Counted from the first letter of the stretch, positions 10,105 through 20,029 are shown. The stretch: DNA of 54,632 nucleotides from Geofilum rubicundum JCM 15548 (GCF_000974365.1 NZ_BAZW01000028.1:1-54632), one strand, 5' to 3'. Numbers and translations: made by a program. Notes: a model not told the origin generated them from the letters alone.

Positions 10105-11358
10105 ATGGGGGAAAATAAATCATTATCATCTCCACTTCAACGAATTTCGGTATTAGATTCTCTTAGGGGCTTTGCCTTATTGGGTGTAATTCTAATGCAC
10201 ATGCTCCAGCATTTCGGGATAGCATCATTACCCTCCCAGTCTGGAATGCTTCAATTCCCGGAGCTTGATGCTGCTTTTCAATGGATTGGCAATAATATCA
10301 TAATGGGGAGGTTCATTAATGTTTTTGCCTTTCTATTCGGCTTAAGCTTTTTCATTCAAATGGACAGGGCGGCGAAAAAAGGCATTGACTTTCGCAAGAG
10401 GTTTGTTTGGAGGATGATTCTATTAATTGCTATGGGTTTATTAAGTCACTCATTTTATAATGTTGAAGTCATTTCTGTGTATGGCTTTTTTGGATTGATA
10501 TTGATTCTACTGTATCGAGTTAAGAATTGGATTCTATTGACAATGGTTGCTTTCCTTTTGATAGGTGGCCCGCGTATTATACATTCAATAAATCATAACA
10601 GTACCTTAACATCAATTCAACCCGCTGAGCAGGGACAAATAACTAGCAGGGAAGCTCCTCGTGTTTTACCTGAACATTTGGCAAATCCTTCTTTCCTAAA
10701 CTCTGCCAGGCATAACTATGAAGAAAGATTGCAAGGAAAGTTGAATTATCAGTTTGGATTAATGGGGCGGGGATATGTTACATTTGCGCTATTTCTTCTT
10801 GGTTTGATAATTGGGCGTATTCGGTTCTTTGAGAAGATTGTAACGCAGAGAAAACGTAATATTTATCTTTTTATTGGTTTTGTATTGGCAACCATCCTGG
10901 TTACCTGGCTCCAAAACTTATTCCCCTCGGTTCAAACCCGATTGCTGTTTAGACCAGATGGCCAATATATACCTTTTTCTGTATTACTGGTAAAAGCATT
11001 GGATGATATTAGCCTTGTTTTATTTTCAAGTGCCTTAACTGTTGGATTTATACTAATATACCAGTCCGCAAAATTTGGAAAACATCTTGAAGTATTATCA
11101 CCCTACGGACGAACTGGATTGACCAATTACATTATGCAGGGAGTTTTGGGGAGTCTGATTTTTTCATTGTGGGCATTTGGGCCAGTTTTCAGCAATTGGG
11201 GACCTACAGCATTGTTTCTGTTGGGCATCTTAATTTATGCCATACAAGGTTTCTTGAGCAAATACTGGCTAAAATACTATTTGTATGGCCCTTTGGAATG
11301 GCTGTGGCGCTCTTTAACTTTTTTAAAACTTCAACCATTTAGAAAAATTAAGCTCTGA
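10105..11358 (+). CDS. DUF418-family polytopic membrane protein
   Basis: A 417-residue inner-membrane protein with about nine to ten hydrophobic helices. It begins with the RISVLDSLRGFALLGVILMH motif of DUF418 proteins (related to YeiB and acyltransferase-like membrane proteins) and has the C-terminal DUF418 domain (SPYGRTGLTNYIMQG). The biochemical role is unknown; transport or acyl transfer have been suggested for relatives. It sits 153 bases after the exported reductase and 79 bases before the carboxylesterase on the same strand. Confidence 0.8.
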   Translation: MGENKSLSSPLQRISVLDSLRGFALLGVILMHMLQHFGIASLPSQSGMLQFPELDAAFQWIGNNIIMGRFINVFAFLFGLSFFIQMDRAAKKGIDFRKRFVWRMILLIAMGLLSHSFYNVEVISVYGFFGLILILLYRVKNWILLTMVAFLLIGGPRIIHSINHNSTLTSIQPAEQGQITSREAPRVLPEHLANPSFLNSARHNYEERLQGKLNYQFGLMGRGYVTFALFLLGLIIGRIRFFEKIVTQRKRNIYLFIGFVLATILVTWLQNLFPSVQTRLLFRPDGQYIPFSVLLVKALDDISLVLFSSALTVGFILIYQSAKFGKHLEVLSPYGRTGLTNYIMQGVLGSLIFSLWAFGPVFSNWGPTALFLLGILIYAIQGFLSKYWLKYYLYGPLEWLWRSLTFLKLQPFRKIKL

Positions 11359-11437
11359 AATAAAATGTATTATCGGGCAAAATGGAAGGGTGGGTTGATT
11401 ATAAAACGTTTGGAAATTTAACAAATACATAGTTGAA

Positions 11438-13078
11438 ATGGAACGATTATTAAAAACTTTGGCCATCATTATGCTTGGTAGTATTATAAATACAATTCTG
11501 GCAAACAACCCAAAGGATGAATTTCCAATTATTAAAACTCAAGCTGGAACCGTTCGGGGTCTAATTGAAGGAGAGGTGGAAATTTTCAAAGGAATTCCTT
11601 ATGCTGCCCCACCCATAGGCGAATTTCGTTGGCGTCCACCACAGCCTGTTAAGCCTTGGGACGGAATTTTCGAAGCAAACAAGTATGCTTCAAATTGCGC
11701 ACAAGGAGGATGGGGAGCTGCTGCCGGAACCATTCAGGATGGTTCATCGGAAGATTGCCTATATCTCAATTTATGGCGGCCTGTCAATATCAGACCTGAT
11801 GCAAAACTGCCGGTGATGGTGTGGATACATGGCGGTGCATTTGTTGGAGGCAGCGGTGCTGGGCCGGTTACTTCCGGAGAAGCGTTTGCCAAACAAGGCG
11901 TTATCTTAATGACCTTTAATTACAGGCTTGGGCGTTTGGGGCATTTTGCATTTCCTGCATTAACTAAGGAGCATCCTGACGAACACAAAGGGAGCTACGC
12001 TTTTATGGATATGATTGCTGCTCTGCAATGGGTTCATGATAATATCGCAGCTTTTGGTGGCGATCCGGGTAATGTTACCATTTTTGGTCAATCTGCTGGT
12101 GGGGTAGCTGTTCACTCGTTGTTGACAATACCTGATGCTCGTGGACTTTTTCATAAAGCAATCAGTCAATCAGGAGGTGGACGAGATGGTGTGCTTACAG
12201 GCAGGCCAATAAGAAAAGTCAATGGTGATGCTCTTTATCCTGTGTCAGCGGAAGCAATCGGGGTGAATTTTGCCCGTAAACATGGTATTGAAGGTACAGA
12301 CGAAGCGGCTCTGGCCAAACTGCGTGCCCTAAGTGTCGAGCAAATTGTAGCTGGAGGTCAGGAAAATGATGGTGAGGGTGGACTAAGAATTTATTCAGGC
12401 CCGATTCTCGATGGCAAGTTGGTGACAGAAACTGCGGAGAGCGCATATAACGCTGGAAGACAAGCGAAAGTTCCTCTTATAATAGGAAGTTGTAGTGGTG
12501 AAGTTGGTAGTGCATTTGTTAATTTGAATGATACAAAGGAGGCTCTGTTTTCTTCGTTTGGTGAATTACAAGAGGAAGCAAAGTCTGTCTATGACCCTGA
12601 CGGTAACAAAGAATTCGCTGAGGTTGTTACAAAGTTCAATACAGATTGGGTATGGGCTGAACCTGCCCGGTTTACTGCAAGGGCTTTTGTTGGTAACCAA
12701 AAACCGGTTTACGTTTACCAATTCGGGTACGTCCCAGAGTCTATGAAGAATTGGATGCGTTATGGTGCCGGACATGGAGCCGAGATTGGGTTTGTATTCA
12801 ACAACCTGACAAATCGCGATGGATCGCCAGTGGCCAACAAAGACCTAGAGCTGGCCAAAACAATGAATGCGTATTGGGTGAACTTTGCCAAAACAGGAAA
12901 TCCAAATGGAGAAGGCCTTCCGGATTGGCCACTTTATGATACTCAAAAAGAAGAAATTCTGGACGTTGAATTGGAAGGTAATGCAATAGCGAAACCTGAA
13001 CCCCGGAAAGAAAGATTGGATGTTATAGAAAAGGCCTTCAAGTTTAGAGACCGGATACAAAATCGTGGTGGAATATAA
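11438..13078 (+). CDS. Type B carboxylesterase
   Basis: A 546-residue carboxylesterase of the para-nitrobenzyl esterase/cholinesterase family. Seen: an N-terminal hydrophobic signal-like segment (residues ~5-22), the GIPYAAPPIGEFRW start motif, SEDCLYLNLW, the oxyanion WIHGGAFVGGSG, the nucleophile elbow FGQSAGG (S219) and a C-terminal catalytic His in GAGHGAEIGF (about 446). Likely exported, cleaving carboxylic esters. It is separated by 11 bases from the carboxymuconolactone decarboxylase gene. Substrate unknown; release of ester side groups from plant or algal compounds is plausible. Confidence 0.85.
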   Translation: MERLLKTLAIIMLGSIINTILANNPKDEFPIIKTQAGTVRGLIEGEVEIFKGIPYAAPPIGEFRWRPPQPVKPWDGIFEANKYASNCAQGGWGAAAGTIQDGSSEDCLYLNLWRPVNIRPDAKLPVMVWIHGGAFVGGSGAGPVTSGEAFAKQGVILMTFNYRLGRLGHFAFPALTKEHPDEHKGSYAFMDMIAALQWVHDNIAAFGGDPGNVTIFGQSAGGVAVHSLLTIPDARGLFHKAISQSGGGRDGVLTGRPIRKVNGDALYPVSAEAIGVNFARKHGIEGTDEAALAKLRALSVEQIVAGGQENDGEGGLRIYSGPILDGKLVTETAESAYNAGRQAKVPLIIGSCSGEVGSAFVNLNDTKEALFSSFGELQEEAKSVYDPDGNKEFAEVVTKFNTDWVWAEPARFTARAFVGNQKPVYVYQFGYVPESMKNWMRYGAGHGAEIGFVFNNLTNRDGSPVANKDLELAKTMNAYWVNFAKTGNPNGEGLPDWPLYDTQKEEILDVELEGNAIAKPEPRKERLDVIEKAFKFRDRIQNRGGI

Positions 13079-13089
13079 AAAATAATGAT

Positions 13090-13815
13090 ATGAACTTATG
13101 TAATTTTCTAAAAATTGGTGTTGCATTATGCTTTCTAAGCTTTCAACTCAATGCTCAAAATGATATGACTACTAGTCGGCAGCTCACATTGAAACAGCAA
13201 AACATTGTTGCCATTGCAGCACTCACAGCCCAAGGCGAACTGCAAACTTTAAAACCTGCATTAAACGCTGGTTTGCAGGCTGGCTTGACCATCAATGAAA
13301 TAAAGGAAATAATGGTGCATCTGTATGCCTATTGCGGATTTCCTCGCAGTATTCGTGGTTTGCAGACATTAATGGAAGTACTTGATGAGCGAAAGGCAAA
13401 AGGAATTGAAGATGAATTGGGGGCGGATGCCTCTCCAATAAATGATGAACGAAGTAAATATGACCGAGGGAAAGCAAATTTGGAGGAACTAGTCGGTAGG
13501 CAGTTAAACGAGCCACAAACCGGTTATGCCGCCTTTGCTCCGATAATTGAAGTTTTTCTCAAAGAGCATTTGTTTGCCGCTATTTTTGACCGCGATGTTT
13601 TGTCCTTTACCGAACGGGAACTAGTAACCATCTCGGTCATAAGCGCAATTGGCGGTGCCGAACCAATGCTTAAAAGTCATTTGGCCATTTGCCTTAATTT
13701 AGGTTTAAGCCCACAACAATTGATTGAATTTGTTAGTATTATAAAATCAACTGTGGGTAAAAAAGAGGCAAAGTCGGCTCACCTTGTTTTAAATGAAATT
13801 CTTAGCTCCAGATAA
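13090..13815 (+). CDS. Exported carboxymuconolactone-decarboxylase family protein
   Basis: A 241-residue protein with a signal peptide (residues 1-23, ending LNAQ) followed by two tandem CMD domains (AALTAQGELQTLKPALNAGL and SAIGGAEPMLKSHLAICLN). Neither domain has the CxxC pair of AhpD peroxidases; a single Cys stands at HLYAYCGFPRS. The family covers gamma-carboxymuconolactone decarboxylases and many uncharacterised relatives. It is followed directly by a cupin gene, a pairing commonly seen for these proteins. Probably periplasmic; activity unknown. Confidence 0.8.
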   Translation: MNLCNFLKIGVALCFLSFQLNAQNDMTTSRQLTLKQQNIVAIAALTAQGELQTLKPALNAGLQAGLTINEIKEIMVHLYAYCGFPRSIRGLQTLMEVLDERKAKGIEDELGADASPINDERSKYDRGKANLEELVGRQLNEPQTGYAAFAPIIEVFLKEHLFAAIFDRDVLSFTERELVTISVISAIGGAEPMLKSHLAICLNLGLSPQQLIEFVSIIKSTVGKKEAKSAHLVLNEILSSR

Positions 13816-13834
13816 CTAATAAACCTATTTGATA

Positions 13835-14323
13835 ATGAAGAATATTTTTAAATACAGCTTATTTTTTTTGGTAATTCTTGTTGCATCGTGCAATATGAAA
13901 AAAAGCACCAATGAATCCCTTGCGCTAAACGAACTTTGTTTTCCCAAGGGTGAATTATTAAACAGTCCTAATTTTTCCGGCACAGTATGGTTAAACATGA
14001 TGGGAGCCAAAGACACTACTTTACATGCCAGTTATGGTAATGTAACTTTTGAGCCGGGAGCAAGAACTAACTGGCATTCACATCCGGGAGGTCAAGTCCT
14101 TTTTATCACCAAAGGAAAGGGCTATTATCAGGCAAAAGGGCAACCCTCCCAATTGTTGCAAAAGGGCGATTTTGTGGAAATCCAACCCAATATAGTTCAT
14201 TGGCATGGAGCTGCTCCCGATATCGAATTTGCACATATTGCTGTTAGCCTTAACACTGATTTAGGTGGGGCAGTCTGGTTAAGTACTGTGCTTGAAGAAG
14301 AATACAATGAAGCAACAAAGTAA
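13835..14323 (+). CDS. Cupin lipoprotein
   Basis: A 162-residue lipoprotein (lipobox LVASC, Cys19) with one cupin barrel. The metal-binding pattern is present: GARTNWHSHPGGQVLFI and, after about 40 residues, NIVHWHGAAPD. ATG 13835 is chosen over the in-frame TTG at 13829. Cupins paired with carboxymuconolactone decarboxylase-like proteins are common and may act on the same cyclic or aromatic substrate. Metal and reaction are unknown. Confidence 0.8.
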   Translation: MKNIFKYSLFFLVILVASCNMKKSTNESLALNELCFPKGELLNSPNFSGTVWLNMMGAKDTTLHASYGNVTFEPGARTNWHSHPGGQVLFITKGKGYYQAKGQPSQLLQKGDFVEIQPNIVHWHGAAPDIEFAHIAVSLNTDLGGAVWLSTVLEEEYNEATK

Positions 14324-15327
<1,004 letters not shown>

Positions 15328-15423
15328 TCTGATTTCATTTTTAAAGCCTTCCGGTAGAGTATTTTTTTGGCAGTAATGCCAAATTTTCATATCTTTAGCA
15401 CTGGGTTAGGGTTAAGGTTAAAC

Positions 15424-15457
15424 GGGTCGTCAGAATGCTGACGGCCCACCTTTTTTT
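15424..15457 (+). terminator. Rho-independent terminator
   Basis: GGGTCGTCAG-AATG-CTGACGGCCC hairpin followed by a run of seven T. It ends the ten-gene plus-strand operon. Confidence 0.75.
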
Positions 15458-15531
15458 ATAAAGCTTCCTTATTCCACGGTTCTTTTCACCCCTTCATTTT
15501 TTGTTTTTTTTTAACAGCGGTAACAAGGCGA

Positions 15532-15930
15532 TCAAAGAGGCATTGCGGCCCCAAAGCGGGCATATTGATAATCCTGTGTCTTAATGTGGTGAGTTATCCA
15601 GTCTTTGATAAAATTGGTTATCTCTACACTCATCAGTAACTTTCCACTTTTGTACTTCGAATAAAAATCACTGGTTTTTAATTCAAATGCTCGATGTTCT
15701 TGTTTGTGCTTTTCTATACCCGGAAATTTTATTGCTTCCATATGCTTTTCCTCGTTGTCAAAGTGTGTTTTGGCATATTTTATAAGGTCTTCAATCAATT
15801 TAAACATTCTCTCTTTGGGTTCACTATTCTGAATTCCAAGATAAAACTGGTTGAGAGCGTGGAAAAGGGCTTGGTGCTCCTGATCAAGTTGTGCATGGTT
15901 AACGCTGAAACCTGAGGTCCATTGAATCAT
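15532..15930 (-). CDS. Bacteriohemerythrin 1
   Basis: A 132-residue single-domain hemerythrin that binds O2 at a non-heme di-iron site. All ligand motifs are visible: DQEHQ, HFDNEEKHM, EKHKQEH and THHIKTQD. There is no attached signalling domain. It lies 25 bases downstream of a second, clearly paralogous hemerythrin gene, a tandem duplication. Such proteins store or sense O2, or protect anaerobic enzymes, in Bacteroidota that meet oxygen gradients. The oxygen-sensitive molybdenum and radical-SAM enzymes farther along the window make that plausible here. Confidence 0.88.
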   Translation of the reverse strand: MIQWTSGFSVNHAQLDQEHQALFHALNQFYLGIQNSEPKERMFKLIEDLIKYAKTHFDNEEKHMEAIKFPGIEKHKQEHRAFELKTSDFYSKYKSGKLLMSVEITNFIKDWITHHIKTQDYQYARFGAAMPL

Positions 15931-15955
15931 CGCCGGTTAGTTTAGTAGTTCACAA

Positions 15956-16345
15956 TTAATCATTGAATTGAGCATATTGCTGATCTTCACCTTTAATGTG
16001 GTTCACCAGCCAGGTCTTTAAAAAATTGGTGACTTCTAAAGAAAGAATCATTTTGTCTTCTCTAATACGCTGGTAAAACTCAGTAATCTTAGCTTCATAG
16101 GCGCGATGTTTTTCCTGATGCTCGGACAATTTGGGATAGTTAATTGATTTCATGAATTTTTCCTCACTGGCAAAGTGATATTTGGTATAGTCCAGCATGG
16201 CAGTTACCAGTTCAATTAGTTTTTCTTTCGGCTTTTTTTCAATCAACCCTTGATAGAAATTGTTCAGGATTTCAATCCATTTTTGGTGTTCTGCATCCAA
16301 TGCTTCGTTCTTCACCGACAAGTCGGCCGTCCATGTAACAGGCAT
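15956..16345 (-). CDS. Bacteriohemerythrin 2
   Basis: A 129-residue hemerythrin starting MPVTWTADLSV at 16345. Ligands: DAEHQ, YHFASEEKFM, SEHQEKH and NHIKGED. An in-frame upstream extension to 16642 was rejected because its ~99 residues resemble nothing in the family and would lie in the promoter region. Paralogue of the neighbouring gene; the two are probably cotranscribed with this one first. Confidence 0.88.
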   Translation of the reverse strand: MPVTWTADLSVKNEALDAEHQKWIEILNNFYQGLIEKKPKEKLIELVTAMLDYTKYHFASEEKFMKSINYPKLSEHQEKHRAYEAKITEFYQRIREDKMILSLEVTNFLKTWLVNHIKGEDQQYAQFND

Positions 16346-16682
16346 ATTCTTTCTTTTTGTGGTTATTTTATTGCTTTTATGTACGAGGAATGGAGCGTTA
16401 GGTTTCCTTGTTTTTTCAACTTTGAAATAAAATTTGACGAAAGTTTGATTACCTGAGTTATTCTTGTTGAAGAATGCTAAACCTTTGCCTAGTCTGTCGC
16501 ATCTTCCCTGAAATCGAAGATCCAACTTAATTTGCAGATGGTAATTGAAAGTCAATAAAGAAACTGAAACAGTTATTTCCCAGTCCCTTGAAAAAATGCC
16601 TCGTAATACACTTGAAAACCAACTATGTACCATTTTCGGCAAATAAGGTTATCTTTAGGTAGAATAATATTCACAGATTCAA

Positions 16683-16880
16683 ATGAAAACAAAACGCATT
16701 TGCATTTATGCTAAGGATATCCAACGGATTACGGGTAAAAGTGAAAAGACTGGATATCGAATGTTGGGAGCCATTCGCAAGAAATTGGGCAAGAAACCTC
16801 ATCAATTTGTTACCATGGAGGAGTTTGCCGATTATACCGGAATCGCCCTGGCGGATGTGAGCCAGTATATTAAGGATTAG
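16683..16880 (+). CDS. Small conserved helical protein, possible HTH
   Basis: A 65-residue basic protein, MKTKRICIYAKDIQRITGKS at its start, with a probable helix-turn-helix-like pattern (KDIQRITGKSEKTGYRMLGA) and a second helical part (MEEFADYTGIALADVSQY). Short proteins of this pattern are frequent in Bacteroidota, though I cannot name the family. A TATCTTTA box resembling the -7 element lies about 35 bases upstream. It may bind DNA. No neighbour clarifies its role. Confidence 0.6.
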   Translation: MKTKRICIYAKDIQRITGKSEKTGYRMLGAIRKKLGKKPHQFVTMEEFADYTGIALADVSQYIKD

Positions 16881-17116
16881 TTGATATAATCCATTTGGCT
16901 ACAAACGATAGTCATTAGTTCGGATTTTTTTCATACGTTTTGTAATTGTTTGATTGTATTTGATTTCAAAACTTTATAGATTTGCTTTATCGTAATACGT
17001 TCCGATGTTTATCAAACTTACACGATTGATTTCAAAATAAATGAGAACCAAACCGTGACCTCTATTTTTTAGCGACGCACATGTGACTGGTTTTTAACGA
17101 TATGCAGCCTGGGTGA

Positions 17117-17135
17117 CGAATCCTGGTACCCCGAC
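17117..17135 (+). other. tRNA-Pro 3'-end fragment (possible att remnant)
   Basis: CGAATCCTGGTACCCCGAC reads as the 3' part of a tRNA: T-loop CGAAT, T-stem CCTGG, acceptor strand TACCCCG, discriminator A. An acceptor partner CGGGGTA is typical of bacterial tRNA-Pro. The rest of the tRNA is absent upstream, so this is not a functional gene. Fragments of this kind are left when integrative elements recombine into tRNA 3' ends, and an AbiE module starts 140 bases away. Confidence 0.4.
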
Positions 17136-17157
17136 AAAAGGGGAAGCAACCCCAATC

Positions 17158-17191
17158 AAAAGCCTGCAAATCTTAAGATTTGCAGGCTTTT
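17158..17191. terminator. Perfect 34-bp palindromic terminator
   Basis: Two 17-base arms, AAAAGCCTGCAAATCTT and its exact reverse complement, with A-rich entry and T-rich exit. It works as a terminator in either direction. Similar palindromes often follow tRNA genes in Bacteroidota, which supports the tRNA-relic reading of the preceding fragment. Confidence 0.7.
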
Positions 17192-17276
17192 GTGTTGTGG
17201 GCGAAGCTGAGAGCCAAATCAAATACGATAGGTGGTTCTCAAATTTAATTGGAACTGCATAGAATATGAATGGCCC

Positions 17277-18296
17277 TTAATTATTAGCCTGATCCCAATT
17301 AATGCCGTTAATTCTTTGTTTTAATTCTTTAATTCTTTCGATGAGTTGTTCAAATGGTAATGATTCTCCGAAAATCATTGCTTCCTGCATGGCTTTATAG
17401 TCCTTTTCCCAATCTCCCAATATCTTTTTGGGTGGAATTGGATTCAGGGTTTTAGGCTGGTGCAGTTTGTAATTGACAGCAGCAATTTTTGTGTAAATAT
17501 TTCGATGGTTGATTATTTCATTGTACAACGACTGATTGCCAAGAGCTAAATCTAAGAATTCGGTGTGCATTAATTTTTCTACATCGTACAAATGGCGGCT
17601 TAATCTGTTTATTCTTATATCTTCGGCAGGTTTCTGAAATTCCTCATGTAGTAAAAAGAGTTTTTCCAGCAGTGTTTTTTCCGGGTTAACACTTGGTACG
17701 GTTACAGGAGCATCGGCAAACAGTTTATCGGGGTAGTGTTCGCCTACCAATGAAGAAAACTCCCGGTTTGTGAATGGTTCACGCAATGAACGGCTTCCTA
17801 TTTCAATTTTCACACTTGGATTTGTGTAATTCGACTCTTTAGCAAAACTTTTATAAAAAACCGATATTTGTACGGGCTCAAGGTTTTTTCCTTCCTCTTC
17901 GTTAAGTTCAACTTTTACATCAGTATATCCTGCATTATTAAGCTTCTCCTGCAACTGAGGAATAAATGTTTGATATATGTACTTCCGGGTAACAGAACGT
18001 AATTTTTTGACTTGTTTTACTGTTTTGCATTCATCAACGCCAAGGAATTTCTTGTCGATAGCAAGGTCAATATCCTCCGAGAACCGTTCAATTATGTTCC
18101 ATGCTTTACTAAGGGAAGTGCCTCCCTTAAAAACGGTATAAGGGGCGACTTCCATACTTTGTAACAGGCTAAGTATTTGCACTACCCACCAATCCTTTTC
18201 AACCGCTGCCGGATGAACATTAAGCTTGATACCAACTTGTACAAAAATGGTTTGTTTTTCTTCCGATGATAACTGATAAAAATCTTTCGCTGCCAT
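17277..18296 (-). CDS. AbiEii/AbiGii-type nucleotidyltransferase toxin
   Basis: A 339-residue toxin of the AbiEii family (DUF1814), the nucleotidyltransferase half of type IV-like AbiE abortive-infection systems. The core motif is complete: FKGGTSLSKAW (GGTS at 58-61) then RFSEDIDL with acidic residues at 75-77. Its ATG lies one base after the stop of the antitoxin gene, so translation is coupled. By family knowledge, these enzymes transfer nucleotides to tRNA or other acceptors and halt growth during phage infection unless held by the antitoxin. Confidence 0.9.
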   Translation of the reverse strand: MAAKDFYQLSSEEKQTIFVQVGIKLNVHPAAVEKDWWVVQILSLLQSMEVAPYTVFKGGTSLSKAWNIIERFSEDIDLAIDKKFLGVDECKTVKQVKKLRSVTRKYIYQTFIPQLQEKLNNAGYTDVKVELNEEEGKNLEPVQISVFYKSFAKESNYTNPSVKIEIGSRSLREPFTNREFSSLVGEHYPDKLFADAPVTVPSVNPEKTLLEKLFLLHEEFQKPAEDIRINRLSRHLYDVEKLMHTEFLDLALGNQSLYNEIINHRNIYTKIAAVNYKLHQPKTLNPIPPKKILGDWEKDYKAMQEAMIFGESLPFEQLIERIKELKQRINGINWDQANN

Positions 18297-18297
18297 A

Positions 18298-18894
18298 TTA
18301 CAATGCTTTTCTCATTATGACCCTTATCCATTCCGGAGCCATTTTTAGGTCATGTTTTAGTTTTGATTGATCTTCCTTTTTAAGTAATTGGATGATTTTC
18401 TTCTCTTCCCATAATTCAACCTTGCCTTTTTCTATCTCTTTTAAGGCTTGTATGGCCAAGCCACTTATTTTGCCTATTGTTGCCAAATTCTTTGGGGTAG
18501 TTCTCTTAAAAGTAATCATACCGGTATTGAGTTTTATCTTACGTGCTGCTCCATCAGTTAGAAACACTGCGTTCAAAGGTACTTGGGTTGATAACCCCAG
18601 CATATTTAAAGCATAACTTCCGGTAGGTATTATTCTGGCTTTATCCCTTTTAGCAATAGCTTTTGCAACTTCTTCTTTAGACGGTATCACCTCACCAATA
18701 AGCTTACTTGTTTTTGGTCTGGCATAAATCCCTCTTGATACCCTTTTTATTTCACCCTTGTCAACCAGCCTTTCCAAAGCCTTACTTACTGCTTTTGAGT
18801 TACCGATTGCAATAAAATCATTTGTAAAAAAAAGCGTCCCCCTTCCGGCTTTTTTAATTTTTTTAATAACCTTATCTTCAATAGTTAAATGCAT
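18298..18894 (-). CDS. AbiEi-type antitoxin (DUF6088-like)
   Basis: A 198-residue antitoxin partner of the AbiEii toxin. The N-terminal winged-helix part (LERLVDKGEIKRVSRGIYAR) binds DNA; the C-terminal part should counter the toxin. The start is set at ATG 18894: an in-frame ATG at 18927 would place eleven residues inside the operator and promoter. The perfect inverted repeat at 18910-18940 just upstream fits the known negative autoregulation of AbiEi proteins. Confidence 0.85.
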   Translation of the reverse strand: MHLTIEDKVIKKIKKAGRGTLFFTNDFIAIGNSKAVSKALERLVDKGEIKRVSRGIYARPKTSKLIGEVIPSKEEVAKAIAKRDKARIIPTGSYALNMLGLSTQVPLNAVFLTDGAARKIKLNTGMITFKRTTPKNLATIGKISGLAIQALKEIEKGKVELWEEKKIIQLLKKEDQSKLKHDLKMAPEWIRVIMRKAL

Positions 18895-18909
18895 TATTAA
18901 GAATTTATG

Positions 18910-18940
18910 TTGTCGCAAATATAGCAAACTTTTGCGACAA
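18910..18940 (-). promoter_or_regulatory. AbiE operator overlapping -7 promoter element
   Basis: TTGTCGCAAA (18910-18919) and TTTGCGACAA (18931-18940) form a perfect 10-bp inverted repeat with an 11-base spacer. Read on the minus strand, positions 18923-18916 spell TATATTTG, an exact TAnnTTTG -7 element lying inside the repeat. A protein bound here would block polymerase, giving a simple autorepression switch for the toxin-antitoxin operon. Confidence 0.65.
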
Positions 18941-19105
18941 ACATAAGCTCTTTATATTTATTTTGACAGCTCGTCTATAATTGAATTATTCCCGAATAAA
19001 TCTATTGCTCCATAAGTGATTGGCTTTTGGTAATTCGCTGTATAAGATATTCCTGCGGCACTTGTGTTAAATTTGAAGGGTGGTTCTCGAAGAAAATGCT
19101 TTTGA

Positions 19106-19873
19106 TTATTGGGAGTTGCTTTTTGTTTTTCTTTCTCTCCATTTTGTCCTGGCTGTGGCACAATCCTTATTATTCCCTTTCGTCTTAATTGTATGAGCAA
19201 AGGAATGGTCATTGACATCCATCTCTGAATACGATAAAATTGTGTCACCATAAAGAGCTTCTGCGATAAAGCGCCCATCGATATAACTTAAATCATAATT
19301 ATCAGTGATATCCTTTGGCATAGACTCTATCATCCATTGCAAATACCTAATATTGTTGACATGCAGATTCGTATCAACATCGAATCGATTTATTTGAAAT
19401 TCTTTGGCGTATGCTCCTGAATCAATGGTCTCAATTTTCGTCGAAATATCGTGGTTAATGCATTCTTCCTCAAAAGTGCCCCATTTTTCAATAATGTCAT
19501 CGAATATTTGAACAGGCCTTTTCCTTTTAATGTCAAAGAATACCCATAGTCCTTTGGCTTTTCCAATGATGCAGCCTTTTGCATCATAGATGAGATTTTC
19601 CCTGATTCCCCTTATTCAGGAGTAGCTTGACAACCATGTTCTGATGGTTATTTTTTCTTTGTAAACAGGATAGCGATCCATTTCAATTACACCGGAAAGT
19701 AATACCCATCCAACATTTTGTTTTTCCAGATCGTACAAGCTGTGGTTGATCGAGTAACAATGATCTGCAGCGGTTTCCTCAAGAAGAGTTAAGATAGTAG
19801 TTGGAGATGCTGCTCCGAATTTGTTCATCTCAAAATATCTTAGCTCAAATTGGTTTTCATAATAGTTTGGCAT
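19106..19873 (-). pseudogene. Acyl-ACP thioesterase (FatA-like) with in-frame stop
   Basis: Hot-dog-fold acyl-ACP thioesterase, which releases fatty acids from acyl carrier protein. The frame from ATG 19873 reads FELRYFEMNKFGAASPTTIL and on to WLSSYS, then a TGA (19618-19616). The same frame continues without another stop for about 170 codons, through the catalytic NLHVNNIRYLQW motif, to TAA at 19106. Total length of about 256 codons is normal. A single substitution explains the loss. It may be a recent nonsense mutation, an early pseudogene or a base-call error. Confidence 0.75.
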
Positions 19874-20029
19874 GGTCGGTCATTTTTCATCGATGTTGGT
19901 TTTTAAGGATCGACTTCGTATATGGCAAAGATATGGAAAAAACCATAAAAAGACATAACTGTCTTTTTATAAAGACGGAATCGTTCTATTCACTTCCGCA
20001 TGTATAACTCAAACTCCAGAAAGAGGTAA

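Larger units (their letters stand above)
16881..17276. other. Intergenic with tRNA-Pro 3' fragment and palindrome
   Basis: About 400 bases without a gene. The first 230 show nothing. Then come a 19-base fragment matching the 3' end of a tRNA-Pro (17117-17135) and a 34-bp palindrome (17158-17191), both listed separately. Confidence 0.6.

Noticed and set aside
15956-16642. Long form of bacteriohemerythrin 2
   Set aside because: The extra N-terminal ~99 residues are not hemerythrin-like; the start at 16345 gives a normal-length protein.
17017-17136. Complete tRNA gene upstream of the tRNA-like 3' end
   Set aside because: No D-arm, anticodon arm or 5' acceptor strand can be placed; only the 3' fragment matches.
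18958-19278. 106-codon minus-strand frame beside the thioesterase
   Set aside because: Its first half is a frame shadow of the thioesterase and the rest has no similarity I recognise.
19616-19618. TGA as a selenocysteine codon in the thioesterase
   Set aside because: The position is not catalytic in the family, no SECIS-like hairpin is evident and no selenoprotein genes are in the window.
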